This document shows positions 45,541-55,213 of a DNA stretch of 64,000 bases, one piece after another. The position numbers were made by a program, and so were the translations under genes. The stretch covers positions 58,253 to 122,252 of the forward strand of contig NZ_JAEPKU010000002.1 of the NCBI RefSeq assembly GCF_016652235.1, read 5' to 3'. The notes under the pieces are model-generated. The model was not told where the DNA came from. It saw nothing but the letters and a program-made list of their open reading frames with translations, and made no database searches. Source of the DNA: Dysgonomonas sp. Marseille-P4677. GTDB lineage: Bacteria > Bacteroidota > Bacteroidia > Bacteroidales > Dysgonomonadaceae. Numbering within the stretch: the stretch's first letter is position 1; the number at the start of each line of letters is the position of its first letter.

Positions 45541-45782
45541 ATAAAAAAAAATCTTCTTTTTTGCAAACTCTGGAGTACAATATTCTATTTTTCAAGTTTT
45601 AAAGTATAAATAAAAATAAAAGGACGTTTGGAGAATAGACACGAACTCTAAAAAAGCAACCTAGAAAAAAAAGTATATCCAGAACCCTCCAATGCGTTAA
45701 AATACACAACAAATATGTTTGTTTGTTTCGCCATTTCATAATTATTTACTTGCTTTGTATCCGTTTTGGTTATTAGGCAAAT

Positions 45783-46625
45783 ATGAACTTGATAAATACA
45801 GTTAAAGGTGTGCAGGAGATGGTTACATCCTTGCGCAAAGAAGGTAAATCAATAGGTTTTGTTCCCACAATGGGAGCTTTACACGAAGGCCATCTATCGT
45901 TGGTTAAACAATGTATTTCCGACAATGATATCTGCATAGTGAGTATCTTTGTAAATCCGACTCAGTTCAACAACAAAGAAGACCTATTAAAATATCCCAG
46001 AAACTTAGAGAAAGATTGTCTATATCTGGAAAAAGCAGGAGTTCATATTGTTTTTGCACCGTCTGTAGAAGAGATCTACCCTGAACCTGACACTCGCCAA
46101 TTCGATTTTGGACAAATAGACAAGGTAATGGAAGGCGAACATCGCCCCGGACATTTCAACGGAGTAGCACAAGTAGTAAGTCGCCTATTTGACGTAATAA
46201 AACCAAACAAAGCATATTTCGGAGAGAAGGACTTCCAACAATTAGCCATTATAAGAGAGATGGTCAAACAATTGGAATTAGATGTGGAAATTGTTCCAAT
46301 GCCGATTGTACGCGAAGCAACTGGACTTGCTCTTAGCAGCCGCAATGAACGATTGAATCCGGAACAAAAGCAAGATGCTGTAAAAATATCGGAGATAATA
46401 CTCGGACTAAGTAAAAATTGGAACGAGTACTCTGTAAACGAACTAAAAAGGGTTGTTATTGATAAGATCAACGAAGTAGAATCTCTCCAAGTAGAATACT
46501 TTGAAATTGTAGATGGATTTTCTTTGCAACCGATACAACATTGGCCTGACACCGAATACGCAGTAGGCTGTATAGCTGTTTTCTGCGGAGATGTGCGGTT
46601 AATAGACAATGTTACTTATTATTAA
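45783..46625 (+). CDS. panC: pantothenate synthetase
   Basis: Condenses pantoate with beta-alanine using ATP. The 280-residue protein has [18 protein letters not shown] (HxGH), [15 protein letters not shown], the KxGE-type loop [16 protein letters not shown], and [10 protein letters not shown]. All are diagnostic. It is divergent from the GT5-like gene and 13 nt upstream of panD, which makes the beta-alanine it uses. Confidence 0.96.
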   Translation: MNLINTVKGVQEMVTSLRKEGKSIGFVPTMGALHEGHLSLVKQCISDNDICIVSIFVNPTQFNNKEDLLKYPRNLEKDCLYLEKAGVHIVFAPSVEEIYPEPDTRQFDFGQIDKVMEGEHRPGHFNGVAQVVSRLFDVIKPNKAYFGEKDFQQLAIIREMVKQLELDVEIVPMPIVREATGLALSSRNERLNPEQKQDAVKISEIILGLSKNWNEYSVNELKRVVIDKINEVESLQVEYFEIVDGFSLQPIQHWPDTEYAVGCIAVFCGDVRLIDNVTYY

Positions 46626-46638
46626 TCACAGTATAATC

Positions 46639-46992
46639 ATGATTGTAGAAGTCGTTAAATCAAAATTGCATCGCGTCACTGTAACCGAAGCCAATTTGAA
46701 CTACATAGGAAGTATCACTATCGATGAGGACCTGATGGATGCCGTCAACTTTATCGAAGGAGAAAAGGTGCAGATTGTGAACAACAATAATGGAGAGCGC
46801 CTGGAAACCTATATCATAAAAGGAGAACGTGGTTCAGGAGCGATCTGCCTTAATGGTGCTGCTGCCCGACGCGTTCAGCCAGGAGATATTGTTATTATTA
46901 TGTCTTACGCTCAAATGGAATTTGAAGAAGCCAAATCTTTCAAACCTTGGGTTGCCTTCCCCGACACAAAGACAAACAAGCTAATTAAATAA
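46639..46992 (+). CDS. panD: aspartate 1-decarboxylase
   Basis: Makes beta-alanine from aspartate. The ATG at 46639 gives [20 protein letters not shown], a 117-residue protein of the right length; the longer reading from 46609 overlaps panC and is not used. The self-cleavage site is YIGSITID: the Gly-Ser bond is cut so that the serine becomes the pyruvoyl cofactor. [19 protein letters not shown] is the conserved C-terminal strand. Confidence 0.95.
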   Translation: MIVEVVKSKLHRVTVTEANLNYIGSITIDEDLMDAVNFIEGEKVQIVNNNNGERLETYIIKGERGSGAICLNGAAARRVQPGDIVIIMSYAQMEFEEAKSFKPWVAFPDTKTNKLIK

Positions 46993-47036
46993 ACTTAAAC
47001 ACTAATCGCTATCAGCTATAGCTAGACGGCTCATAC

Positions 47037-48368
47037 ATGCACTCATATTCGTATAAAGATATATGGAAGGTAAGCGCACCTATTATGCTAGGCTTACTTG
47101 CCCAAAACATTGTTCAACTCACAGCAACGATCTTTCTAGGACAGGTCGGTGAAGTCGAGCAGAGTGCTTCTGGGCTAGCCGGAATATATTACATAGCGTT
47201 CTTCACCCTTTGTTTTGGCTTTAGCATTGGCGGACAGATTATGATTAGCCGCCGCAATGGTGAGCAGAATTATAACAAAATAGGAAGTATTGTAATACAA
47301 GGTATTATATTCCTCGAAGTATTAGCTCTTCTATTGTTTACAGGCTCTTCATTGATGTCCAAATATATCCTCCCTGGATTTATGGATTCTCCCGAAGTAT
47401 ATGCGGCTGTAGACTCCTATCTTTCATGGCGAATATTCGGTTTTTTCTTTGCTTCTATCAATGTTATGTTCCGGGCATTCTACGTTGGTATTGCACGTAC
47501 TCCTGTATTAACAATGAATGCAATAGTAATGGCTGTAGTTAATTTTGCCGGAGACTACATCCTTATATTCGGTAACTTTGGATTCCCTAAGCTAGGGATT
47601 GCAGGAGCCGGAATGGCCGCTGTAATATCAGAAATAGCGTCTGTATTATTTTTTGTTATTTACACACTGAGAACCGTAGATCTGAAAAAGTACGGCTTCA
47701 TGAAGATGAAATTCAGATTCTCGATAGTAAAGAGTATTTTAAGCATATCCTCTTTCACTATGATCCAGTATCTGATTTCTATGTCTACATGGTTTTTATT
47801 TTTCATGGCAATAGAACAACATTCGGCTCGTGCACTTGCCATTACCAATATAGTACGAAACTTTTATATGCTATTTTTCATCCCGATGAATGCTTTAGCT
47901 ACCACAGCCAATACCCTTGTTGGCAATACAATGGGAGCCGGCCAAATAAAAGACGTAATACCATTGGTTAAAAGAATATGCAAACTTAGTCTTGGCGTTA
48001 TAGCTATCGTCATGCTCATCACAGGGATTGGTGCTGAATTCTGGATATCACTTATAGCCTCACACGAAGACATAAGCCTGATACCCGAATCGGTAACTCC
48101 ACTTCTTGTTGTTGTATTTGCACTACCTATATGCAGCATCAGTACTGTTGTGTTTAATTCCATATCGGGAACAGGAAATACACGAGCAGCTCTTTATCTT
48201 GAGATAATCACTCTTATCCTCTATGTACTATATATGTATTGGATAGTAATATACAAAGAAGCATCCGTAGCTGTTTCCTGGTCTGTGGAATATGTTTATT
48301 GGGGATGCTTGCTCTTTTTCTCATTCCTATATTTAAGATATGGAAAATGGCAACTAAAAAAAATATAA
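47037..48368 (+). CDS. MATE-family efflux transporter
   Basis: A 443-residue protein with twelve predicted membrane helices and the internal MATE repeat: KVSAPIMLGLLAQNIVQLTATIFLG at the start of the first half and VKSILSISSFTMIQYLISMS at the start of the second. NTLVGNTMGAGQIKDVIPLVKR is a conserved MATE loop. The family exports drugs or metabolites against Na+ or H+; the substrate is unknown. It lies 44 nt downstream of panD and may be co-transcribed with the pan genes. Confidence 0.9.
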   Translation: MHSYSYKDIWKVSAPIMLGLLAQNIVQLTATIFLGQVGEVEQSASGLAGIYYIAFFTLCFGFSIGGQIMISRRNGEQNYNKIGSIVIQGIIFLEVLALLLFTGSSLMSKYILPGFMDSPEVYAAVDSYLSWRIFGFFFASINVMFRAFYVGIARTPVLTMNAIVMAVVNFAGDYILIFGNFGFPKLGIAGAGMAAVISEIASVLFFVIYTLRTVDLKKYGFMKMKFRFSIVKSILSISSFTMIQYLISMSTWFLFFMAIEQHSARALAITNIVRNFYMLFFIPMNALATTANTLVGNTMGAGQIKDVIPLVKRICKLSLGVIAIVMLITGIGAEFWISLIASHEDISLIPESVTPLLVVVFALPICSISTVVFNSISGTGNTRAALYLEIITLILYVLYMYWIVIYKEASVAVSWSVEYVYWGCLLFFSFLYLRYGKWQLKKI

Positions 48369-48499
48369 TCAAATATAGAAACACTTAACAAGCTCACAAT
48401 CACTAATTATAATTAACAGTAGAAAGCCGTAAGATTAAAAATGCTTAATAGCCTCATCGCTTTTACTCGTTCACATAAGGCTTTTTGATATTTTGGTCT

Positions 48500-48507
48500 T
48501 ATCTTTG
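48500..48507 (+). promoter_or_regulatory. -7 box of the LysE-family gene
   Basis: TATCTTTG about 86 nt before the ATG at 48594; no clear -33 box at the standard spacing. Confidence 0.45.
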
Positions 48508-48593
48508 CGCAGAAGAGCGGTTGGATTGGAAAGAAATCTATTCGATCAAATGTTTATTTTCGCAAGGTAAATGGCCGCTATAAAAGGTAGTTA

Positions 48594-49241
48594 ATGGTAT
48601 ATATCATTATAAAAGGTTTATTTATTGGCTTCTTGTCATCAGCACCCATGGGTCCTGTTGGTATGTTATGTATACAACGTACCTTGAATGAAGGAAGAAA
48701 AAATGGGTTAATGACGGGCATCGGTGCTGTAGTCGGAGATATGCTTATCGCCCTACTAGCTATCATTGCAGCATTAGGCCTTGGGTTTAGTACCGAGTTC
48801 ATTCAACAACACGAAGGACCACTTAAGGTCATCGGAAGTATAGTTCTAATTGTTTTTGGAGCTCTTGTTTTCAACAAAAACCCATCTAAGAATCTGACCA
48901 AATTGAAAGAGAACAAGATCTCCACATGGAAGGTCTTTATATCTTCATTGTTTCTCACTATTTCAAATATCGCCACATTATTCTTATACATTGCGCTATT
49001 TGCCCGCTTCAATGTTATTGATGCCGATAAGCCCTTCGGTTACGACCTCATCACAATCTTTTTTATAGGCATAGGAGCTTTTCTCTGGTGGCTATTAGTT
49101 ACCTATTTTGTGAATAAGCTGCGTAGTCATTTCAACCCCAGAGGCCTTCAGATTTTCAACAAGATAATAGGAATACTACTCATCGGGTTAGGAGTAGCAG
49201 GCATCATCACAGGAACCTTAATGGGAATTGATATTTTCTAG
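48594..49241 (+). CDS. LysE-family amino-acid/metabolite exporter
   Basis: A 215-residue protein with six membrane helices. The N-terminal IKGLFIGFLSSAPMGPVGMLCIQRTLNEGRKNGLMTG carries the GxxxxxxPGPxxxxxxxxxxxxGxxxG pattern of the LysE/RhtB family, with PMGP for PGP. It probably exports an amino acid or small metabolite. Its stop overlaps the stop of the convergent DUF6056 gene by 4 bp, leaving no room for a separate terminator. Confidence 0.88.
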   Translation: MVYIIIKGLFIGFLSSAPMGPVGMLCIQRTLNEGRKNGLMTGIGAVVGDMLIALLAIIAALGLGFSTEFIQQHEGPLKVIGSIVLIVFGALVFNKNPSKNLTKLKENKISTWKVFISSLFLTISNIATLFLYIALFARFNVIDADKPFGYDLITIFFIGIGAFLWWLLVTYFVNKLRSHFNPRGLQIFNKIIGILLIGLGVAGIITGTLMGIDIF

Positions 49242-50626
49242 TCGGGATTTTGTAATTTCACCGTTATACCATAATAGCGAGTCATCAATTCGGCCGAAAA
49301 AGGATCTTCTCCATGTATATAAACATTTCCATCATACCGTTCAAATTGACATTCCTTTTTTCCCGACACTTTGGCTTCTTCTATCTGAACCTCTCTCTGC
49401 TTTACTATATTTCGATATCTGTTTATCTCTTTAGCAGCCAGATAGTATGTAAATATAAAACTAAAGAGCCCCAATACAATTATACCTAAGCGCATCTGGC
49501 GAAGAAAGCTATTTCGGAAATCAAGATTATAGAATAAAATACCAGCCCCTATAATAAGATAAGTAATCACACCAAATAGTGCCCTGCGAGGAAATGTTGG
49601 AGCAAGCAACATTGCATAAACAGCTGCTATGGCAGCTATGGAATATATCATGCTCAATTTAAGCTGTCCTGACCTGTCCTCCCTATAGAAACGAGAGTAT
49701 AACACATAAACCACAAAACTTGTCATAATCAATGGACCACAATAATAAAAGAATGTAAGGGTACAATTAAACAAGCGATACCCCATAAGATACAAACTCA
49801 TAGGAGAGCTTCCTGCACGCTCAAAATTTCCCGGCGCCAATATCATAACAGCATAACCCACAACTGCTCCTATCAGCCCCAATACGCCCCATATTGGCAC
49901 ATACCAACGAGATGACCGGTAGCATAAAAAGAATAAGATTACTATCAGTATCATAGCGCCTGCCGTATTCTCATTAGTCCATCCGGCAATGATACCAAAT
50001 ATGAAAAGCAACACAGAAAACGATATCTGTCGAAAAGGATTAAGCTCTTTACCTTCATACAAACGATATGGTAGCAAGAACAAAAGAATAAAAAACGTAC
50101 CCCACAGATAATTCGCAGCTCCGGTAATCCACAAAATTGTATCTCCAAACACCGGCTGCATAAACCATATCGACAAATTGATCAGGACAAATAATGAAAT
50201 ACTATTTTCGCCTCTTCCTCTTATATGGTAATAAATAAGGAAAGTATAAATCACATATATAAGGGAATTTAGAACATCGGTAATACAAGAAGGTAACAAA
50301 AGTAACACTTGTGCAATAAAATGGACAATACTTCGCCCTCCCCACATATAATAATGATTTATTTGTGATTGTACGATATCTCCTATCGTGCTTATTCGAG
50401 CATCATCCCCATATATAAATAAATAGGCGAAATCATCTGAAATAAGTGGTGTCAGAACATTCAAAAGTAACACCAGTAAAAAACAAGAAAGCGCAATAAA
50501 CACCCATAGTAACTTATTTTTCAACCCTCTGCGACTCACCTTTTCCTCCAGAACATCTATCTTGCGACAAATCACTCTGACAAAACTCAATATATGACTA
50601 AATAGATCCGATTGTACCTTACTCAT
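49238..50626 (-). CDS. DUF6056-family multi-spanning membrane protein
   Basis: A 462-residue protein with about ten membrane helices after a cytoplasmic N-terminus of some 35 residues. Between helix 1 and 2 it has LISDDFAYLFIYGDDARI and SQINHYYMWGGRSIVHF, which match the DUF6056 pattern. The fold recalls GT-C and EpsG-type glucosyltransferases, in which acidic residues in this first loop are catalytic (DD here). A sugar-transfer function is likely but not proven. The promoter region holds the palindromic element at 50663-50688. Confidence 0.78.
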   Translation of the reverse strand: MSKVQSDLFSHILSFVRVICRKIDVLEEKVSRRGLKNKLLWVFIALSCFLLVLLLNVLTPLISDDFAYLFIYGDDARISTIGDIVQSQINHYYMWGGRSIVHFIAQVLLLLPSCITDVLNSLIYVIYTFLIYYHIRGRGENSISLFVLINLSIWFMQPVFGDTILWITGAANYLWGTFFILLFLLPYRLYEGKELNPFRQISFSVLLFIFGIIAGWTNENTAGAMILIVILFFLCYRSSRWYVPIWGVLGLIGAVVGYAVMILAPGNFERAGSSPMSLYLMGYRLFNCTLTFFYYCGPLIMTSFVVYVLYSRFYREDRSGQLKLSMIYSIAAIAAVYAMLLAPTFPRRALFGVITYLIIGAGILFYNLDFRNSFLRQMRLGIIVLGLFSFIFTYYLAAKEINRYRNIVKQREVQIEEAKVSGKKECQFERYDGNVYIHGEDPFSAELMTRYYGITVKLQNPD

Positions 50627-50662
50627 TCAACTATATAATTTCTATGTGCAGCATATTTAACT

Positions 50663-50688
50663 AAAAGGTGACAAAAGTTACAACTTAC
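50663..50688 (-). promoter_or_regulatory. palindromic promoter element, copy 3 (upstream of the DUF6056 gene)
   Basis: On the minus strand GTAAGTTG-N10-CACCTTTT; the spacer TAACTTTTGT contains an AT-rich -7-like box (AACTTTTG). It lies 36 nt before the ATG at 50626. The right arm and spacer are nearly identical to those before zwf. Another TACTTTTG (about 50787-50794) lies further upstream. Confidence 0.5.
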
Positions 50689-50808
50689 GGCTTATTTTTC
50701 ACAATCACCTTTAGTCCTAAAAATTTAAATACAATTAAGCCTATATATAGATAAACTTAAGTAGTATTAATGTAATAATATACATCTGCAAAAGTACTAT
50801 AAAAAATA

Positions 50809-50841
50809 AAAGCAGCAAGGACTTCATCCTTACTGCTTTTT
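50809..50841 (-). terminator. terminator after asnS
   Basis: Imperfect stem built from AAAGCAG and AAGGA on one side and TCCTT and CTGCTTT on the other, with a small internal bulge, followed by T-rich sequence on the minus strand. It lies 20 nt after the asnS stop. Confidence 0.8.
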
Positions 50842-50860
50842 GTATTTAAATATTAGAGTA

Positions 50861-52258
50861 TTAAAACTCTGCATTGTTCGGCGTACGAGGAAATGGTATT
50901 ACATCACGAATATTAGCCATACCTGTAATAAATAAAATCAGACGCTCAAAACCGAGTCCGAATCCTGAGTGAGGCGCTGTTCCGAATTTACGGGTTTCCA
51001 GATACCACCAGATAGGATCGGTATTCATATTCAACTCCTTTGTCCGATTCACCAACTTATCATAATCGACTTCACGCTCCGAACCTCCTATGATTTCTCC
51101 GATCTTAGGGAAAAGAACATCCATACCACGTACAGTTTTACCATCTTCATTCTGTTTCATATAGAATGATTTTATTTCCTTCGGATAATCGGTTAGTATT
51201 ACCGGACGTTTAAAGTGCTTCTCTACCAGATAACGCTCATGTTCTGATTGTAGGTCTGCTCCCCAATATACAGGAAACTCAAACTTCTGACCGCTCTTTT
51301 CTAATATCTCAACACCTTCAGTATATGTAAGTCTTACAAAATCATTGTTTATTATGAAATTCAATCTTTCGATCAATTCCTTATCATACATTTCACACAG
51401 AAAGGCAATATCATCTTTGCAATGCTCTAAAGCATAACGAATCAGATATTTCATAAAGTCTTCTGCCAAATCCATATTATCATGAATATCGTAGAATGCG
51501 ACTTCAGGCTCAATCATCCAAAACTCAGCCAAGTGACGGGGAGTATTAGAATTTTCGGCACGAAATGTCGGTCCAAACGTATAGATAGCACCTAAAGCCA
51601 TTGCACCAAGCTCACCTTCAAGCTGTCCTGAAACAGTTAGATTTGTCTGCTGACCAAAGAAATCTTCCGAATAATTCACTTTACCTGTTTCTGTTCGGGG
51701 AACATTATTAAAATCCAATGTAGTCACCTGAAACATAGAACCCGCACCTTCAGCATCGGAAGCCGTTACAATTGGGGTATGAAAATAAAAGAATCCGTGA
51801 TCATTAAAATACTTATGTATAGCATAAGACATATGATGACGTATACGGAATATAGCGCCAAATGTATTGGTACGAGGACGTAAATAAGCTATTTCGCGTA
51901 AAAACTCAAGGGAGTGTCCTTTCTTCTGCAATGGGTAAGTTTCGGGATCGGCAGTACCATATATTTCAATCGAATCTGCTTGTATTTCGGCATTCTGCCC
52001 TTTTCCTTGAGACTCAACCAAAGTTCCTATTACATGAATACAGGCTCCTGTTGTTACTGTTTTGAAGAAATCCTCTCCGAACTTCTGTACATCAGCCACT
52101 ATCTGAAGATTATGGATAGTAGAACCATCATTCAGATGGATGAAGTTTACATATTTATTACCGCGAATGGTACGAACCCATCCCTTCACGTCAACTACAG
52201 ATCCAAATTTAGGATCTTTGAATACATCTACAATCTTTGTTCTACGGATTTTCTCCAT
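50861..52258 (-). CDS. asnS: asparaginyl-tRNA synthetase
   Basis: A 465-residue class IIb synthetase. The N-terminal OB fold (about 1-120) has [21 protein letters not shown] for anticodon binding. Motif 2 is in [21 protein letters not shown] and motif 3 in [42 protein letters not shown] [11 protein letters not shown] and the lack of an aspartyl-specific insertion favour AsnRS over AspRS. It lies 22 nt after the pseudouridine synthase gene. Confidence 0.96.
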   Translation of the reverse strand: MEKIRRTKIVDVFKDPKFGSVVDVKGWVRTIRGNKYVNFIHLNDGSTIHNLQIVADVQKFGEDFFKTVTTGACIHVIGTLVESQGKGQNAEIQADSIEIYGTADPETYPLQKKGHSLEFLREIAYLRPRTNTFGAIFRIRHHMSYAIHKYFNDHGFFYFHTPIVTASDAEGAGSMFQVTTLDFNNVPRTETGKVNYSEDFFGQQTNLTVSGQLEGELGAMALGAIYTFGPTFRAENSNTPRHLAEFWMIEPEVAFYDIHDNMDLAEDFMKYLIRYALEHCKDDIAFLCEMYDKELIERLNFIINNDFVRLTYTEGVEILEKSGQKFEFPVYWGADLQSEHERYLVEKHFKRPVILTDYPKEIKSFYMKQNEDGKTVRGMDVLFPKIGEIIGGSEREVDYDKLVNRTKELNMNTDPIWWYLETRKFGTAPHSGFGLGFERLILFITGMANIRDVIPFPRTPNNAEF

Positions 52259-52280
52259 CTTATATCAAATATTTTATCTT

Positions 52281-53648
52281 TTATTCAAATGCTCCCATAC
52301 GAAGCATGTTCACTTCTTTTTCTGACAAATAACGCCATTTTCCACGAAGTACATTCTTCTTGGTTAATCCCGCAAAATATACGCGGTCAAGTTTGGTTAC
52401 CTGATAACCAAGTTTCTCGAATATACGGCGAACAATGCGATTACGGCCAGAGTGAATCTCGATACCTACCACATTCAATACGTCTTCTGCCTGATATGCA
52501 ATAGAATCTGCATGTATCTCTCCATCATCCAACTCTACGCCGTCGGCAATAGCCTGCATATCTTCGATAGCAACATCACGGTCAAGTGTAACCTGATAGA
52601 TTTTTTTCTTCTTAAATTTCGGATGCATCAACTTAGACGCTAAATCTCCATCATTGGTAAGCAATAAAACTCCGGTTGTGTTTCTGTCGAGACGACCTAC
52701 AGGATAAATACGTTCTGGACAGGCATTTTTCACTAAGTCCATTACCGTAAGACGGTTCTGAGGGTCATCCGATGTTGTTACACAATTTTTAGGTTTATTC
52801 AAAAGAACGTATACTTTGCTTTCCAAACGAACCGGTTTGTCCTGGAAAGTAACCATATCACCACGAGTCACTTTTGCACCTAACTGGTCTACAACCTCTC
52901 CATTCACTTTTACTACTCCGGATGTAATAAATGCATCTGCCTCACGACGAGAACAAACTCCGGCATTAGCCAAATATTTATTCAATCGCAACGGTGTGTT
53001 CGGATCTATATTTTCTTTGTATTTAACTGGCTTAACCAGTTTCTTTATACCCTCTCCGGTTGTCGGTCTGTTGTATCCGCCACCACGCTGATTATTTCCT
53101 CCCGGACGACGATTGTCATATCCGCCACCTCGGTTATCACGATTCCCGTACGAGGATCGGTTATCTCCACCGCCTGAATATCCACCCCGATTATTGGAGT
53201 AATTACCTCCTCCTCTATTATTAGAGTAGTTACCACCACCTCGGTTGTTAGAATAGTTGCCGCCACCTCTATTGTTAGAATAGTTGCCACCGCCACGATT
53301 ATCAGAATAGTTGCCGCCACCTCTATTATCAGAGTAGTTGCCGCCTCTATCAGAATAGCGATTCTGATTATTATCATAAGAGTTACCATATAAACGGCGC
53401 TCCCCATTATCATTCCTATTATAAGAAGACTGTCTAGGAGATCTGTCTGAGTCGTAACCACCTTGTCTTTCCGATCTGTCTCCTCCAGCTTTATATGGAT
53501 TTCGATCTGTATTAGTATCGTAGGCTTGTTTACGTAAATCGCCTACACGGGCGCGTTTCTTTTTAACGGGTTCTGACCCGTTTGAATTGTTTTCTGATGA
53601 AGAGTAACCATCCCGGCCTTCTCTTTCATTTCCGTTGTCTGTCACCAT
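52281..53648 (-). CDS. RluB-type 23S rRNA pseudouridine synthase with repetitive Gly/Asn-rich N-terminus
   Basis: A 455-residue protein. The first 200 residues are disordered: a basic patch (VKKKRARVGDLRK), then about six copies of NYS(D/N)NRGGG at residues 102-155, and further RGG-rich stretches. An S4 RNA-binding domain (about 218-265, LRLNKYLANAGVCSRREADAFI) and a catalytic domain with the active aspartate in YPVGRLDRNTTGVLLLT follow. The C-terminal half fits RluB/RsuA-type synthases. The long RGG-like N-terminus is typical of Bacteroidetes members and may bind RNA. It is followed by asnS at 22 nt. Confidence 0.9.
   Translation of the reverse strand: MVTDNGNEREGRDGYSSSENNSNGSEPVKKKRARVGDLRKQAYDTNTDRNPYKAGGDRSERQGGYDSDRSPRQSSYNRNDNGERRLYGNSYDNNQNRYSDRGGNYSDNRGGGNYSDNRGGGNYSNNRGGGNYSNNRGGGNYSNNRGGGNYSNNRGGYSGGGDNRSSYGNRDNRGGGYDNRRPGGNNQRGGGYNRPTTGEGIKKLVKPVKYKENIDPNTPLRLNKYLANAGVCSRREADAFITSGVVKVNGEVVDQLGAKVTRGDMVTFQDKPVRLESKVYVLLNKPKNCVTTSDDPQNRLTVMDLVKNACPERIYPVGRLDRNTTGVLLLTNDGDLASKLMHPKFKKKKIYQVTLDRDVAIEDMQAIADGVELDDGEIHADSIAYQAEDVLNVVGIEIHSGRNRIVRRIFEKLGYQVTKLDRVYFAGLTKKNVLRGKWRYLSEKEVNMLRMGAFE
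53184..53345 (-). repeat. 27-bp tandem repeats inside the pseudouridine synthase gene
   Basis: About six tandem 27-bp units encoding NYS(D/N)NRGGG (residues 102-155). The units are nearly identical at DNA level, with third-position changes, so copy number may vary between strains through slippage. Confidence 0.85.
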
Positions 53649-53718
53649 TTGTTTTTTCGTTTTTTTTTAATAAATATACAAATACCTGTTTTTAATAACC
53701 TCACGGTTATAATCAATT

Positions 53719-55062
53719 TTATACACCTGTATAAGAATGAGGTGTAATTGTTCTCAATTCGTTTTTCACAGACTCACTTACATCCAAGCCCGAAATAAAC
53801 TCTGCTATAGAGTCTGCTGTTATCGTGGTATTGGTGCGAGTAAGAGCTTTCAATGCTTCATAAGGCTTCGGATATCCTTCACGACGAAGGATTGTTTGAA
53901 TGCCTTCTGCCACCACAGCCCAGCAATTGTCCAAATCGTTAGATAAAGCATTTTGATTTAACAACAATTTTTCCAATCCTTTTTGTGTGCTTTGTATGGC
54001 TATTACAATATGCCCCATAGGTACACCTACATTGCGAAGAACGGTAGAATCCGTTAGATCACGCTGTAAACGAGATATAGGTAGCTTAGCCGACAAATGC
54101 TCTAGTATGGCATTTGCAATTCCGAGATTTCCTTCCGCATTCTCAAAATCAATAGGGTTAACTTTATGCGGCATCGCAGACGAGCCTATTTCCCCTTCTT
54201 TTATTTTCTGTTTGAAATATTCCATTGAAATATACTGCCAGAAATCTCTATTCAGGTCAATCATTATAGTATCAATCCGTTTAAGAGCATCAAAGACTGC
54301 TGCCAGATTATCATAATTGGATATTTGGGTTGTCCATTCTTCTCTGACCAGTCCTAGTTTTTCCGACACAAATTTATTTCCAAAAGCTTTCCAATCATAT
54401 GATGGATAAGCTACATTGTGTGCATTATAATTACCTGTCGCACCTCCAAACTTAGCGGACATAGGTATAGCCTTTAGCAAGGCTAATTGTCCTTCAAGAC
54501 GACTCACAAAAACCATTATCTCTTTCCCTAGTCGTGTCGGAGAGGCCGGTTGTCCATGAGTTTTTGCGAGCATAGGCACATCTATCCATTCTTCTGCCAA
54601 ACTTCTTAGCTTAGCTATAAGCTCTCCCAATATTGGGTAATATACATCCTTCAACACTTCTTTCAACGAAAGAGGGATCGATGTATTATTTATGTCCTGT
54701 GACGTAAGTCCAAAGTGAATAAATTCTTTATACTCCTGCAAACCGAGTTTGTCAAATTCTTCTTTAATAAAGTATTCAACGGCCTTTACATCATGATTTG
54801 TTATTTTTTCTGTATCCTTTATACGCAGAGCATCCGCTTCCGAAAAATTGGTTACTATGCTTTTCAGTTTTGGAAAAATAGACTTATCTATATTTTTCAA
54901 TTGAGGCAATGGCAATTCGCATAGAGCTATAAAGTATTCGATCTCTACCAATACACGATATTTAATTAATGCATATTCTGAAAAATAATTTGCTAATTTT
55001 TCTGTTTTATTGCGATAACGCCCATCTATAGGTGAGATGGAAGTTAGGGGTGTTAGTATCAT
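53719..55062 (-). CDS. purB: adenylosuccinate lyase
   Basis: Cleaves SAICAR and adenylosuccinate in purine synthesis. The 447-residue protein has LTPLTSISPIDGRYRNKTEKL at the N-terminus, HFGLTSQDINNTS, KTHGQPASPTRLGKE and the signature loop GSSAMPHKVNPIDFENAEGN. It is the E. coli-like long form. It is one of two genes of the AMP branch here, with purA further along. Confidence 0.96.
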   Translation of the reverse strand: MILTPLTSISPIDGRYRNKTEKLANYFSEYALIKYRVLVEIEYFIALCELPLPQLKNIDKSIFPKLKSIVTNFSEADALRIKDTEKITNHDVKAVEYFIKEEFDKLGLQEYKEFIHFGLTSQDINNTSIPLSLKEVLKDVYYPILGELIAKLRSLAEEWIDVPMLAKTHGQPASPTRLGKEIMVFVSRLEGQLALLKAIPMSAKFGGATGNYNAHNVAYPSYDWKAFGNKFVSEKLGLVREEWTTQISNYDNLAAVFDALKRIDTIMIDLNRDFWQYISMEYFKQKIKEGEIGSSAMPHKVNPIDFENAEGNLGIANAILEHLSAKLPISRLQRDLTDSTVLRNVGVPMGHIVIAIQSTQKGLEKLLLNQNALSNDLDNCWAVVAEGIQTILRREGYPKPYEALKALTRTNTTITADSIAEFISGLDVSESVKNELRTITPHSYTGV

Positions 55063-55141
55063 TAGTGCCTGATATTTTGTGTTTTTTACTAATTCTTAGA
55101 ATTTATTTTCGATATCACTACTTACTCATTATATTTCGTTA

Positions 55142-55160
55142 CAAATATAAAACAAATATA
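55142..55160 (-). promoter_or_regulatory. two overlapping candidate -7 boxes for purB
   Basis: TATATTTG occurs twice on the minus strand (55149-55142 and 55160-55153), about 80-90 nt before the purB ATG. Confidence 0.4.
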
Positions 55161-55213
55161 CGGTTGAAAGTGTTTTTAAAAGCCGTAAAATTAATATTTT
55201 TTTCTTTTTTAAA

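Noticed and set aside
46076..46609. A 177-residue open frame antisense to panC
   Set aside because: It lies wholly opposite a well-supported gene, has Ser/Thr-rich composition typical of antisense frames, and no domain.
51914..52504. A 196-residue open frame antisense to asnS and the next gene
   Set aside because: It crosses two certain genes on the other strand and shows no motif.
53184..53345. Direct repeats that could suggest a CRISPR array
   Set aside because: The 27-bp units have no unique spacers between them and are in frame within a protein-coding gene.
53045..53461. A 138-residue reading frame rich in Ile, Thr and Val on the minus strand within the pseudouridine synthase gene
   Set aside because: It is a frame-shifted reading of the tandem repeats; composition is an artefact and the RluB-type frame has clear domains.
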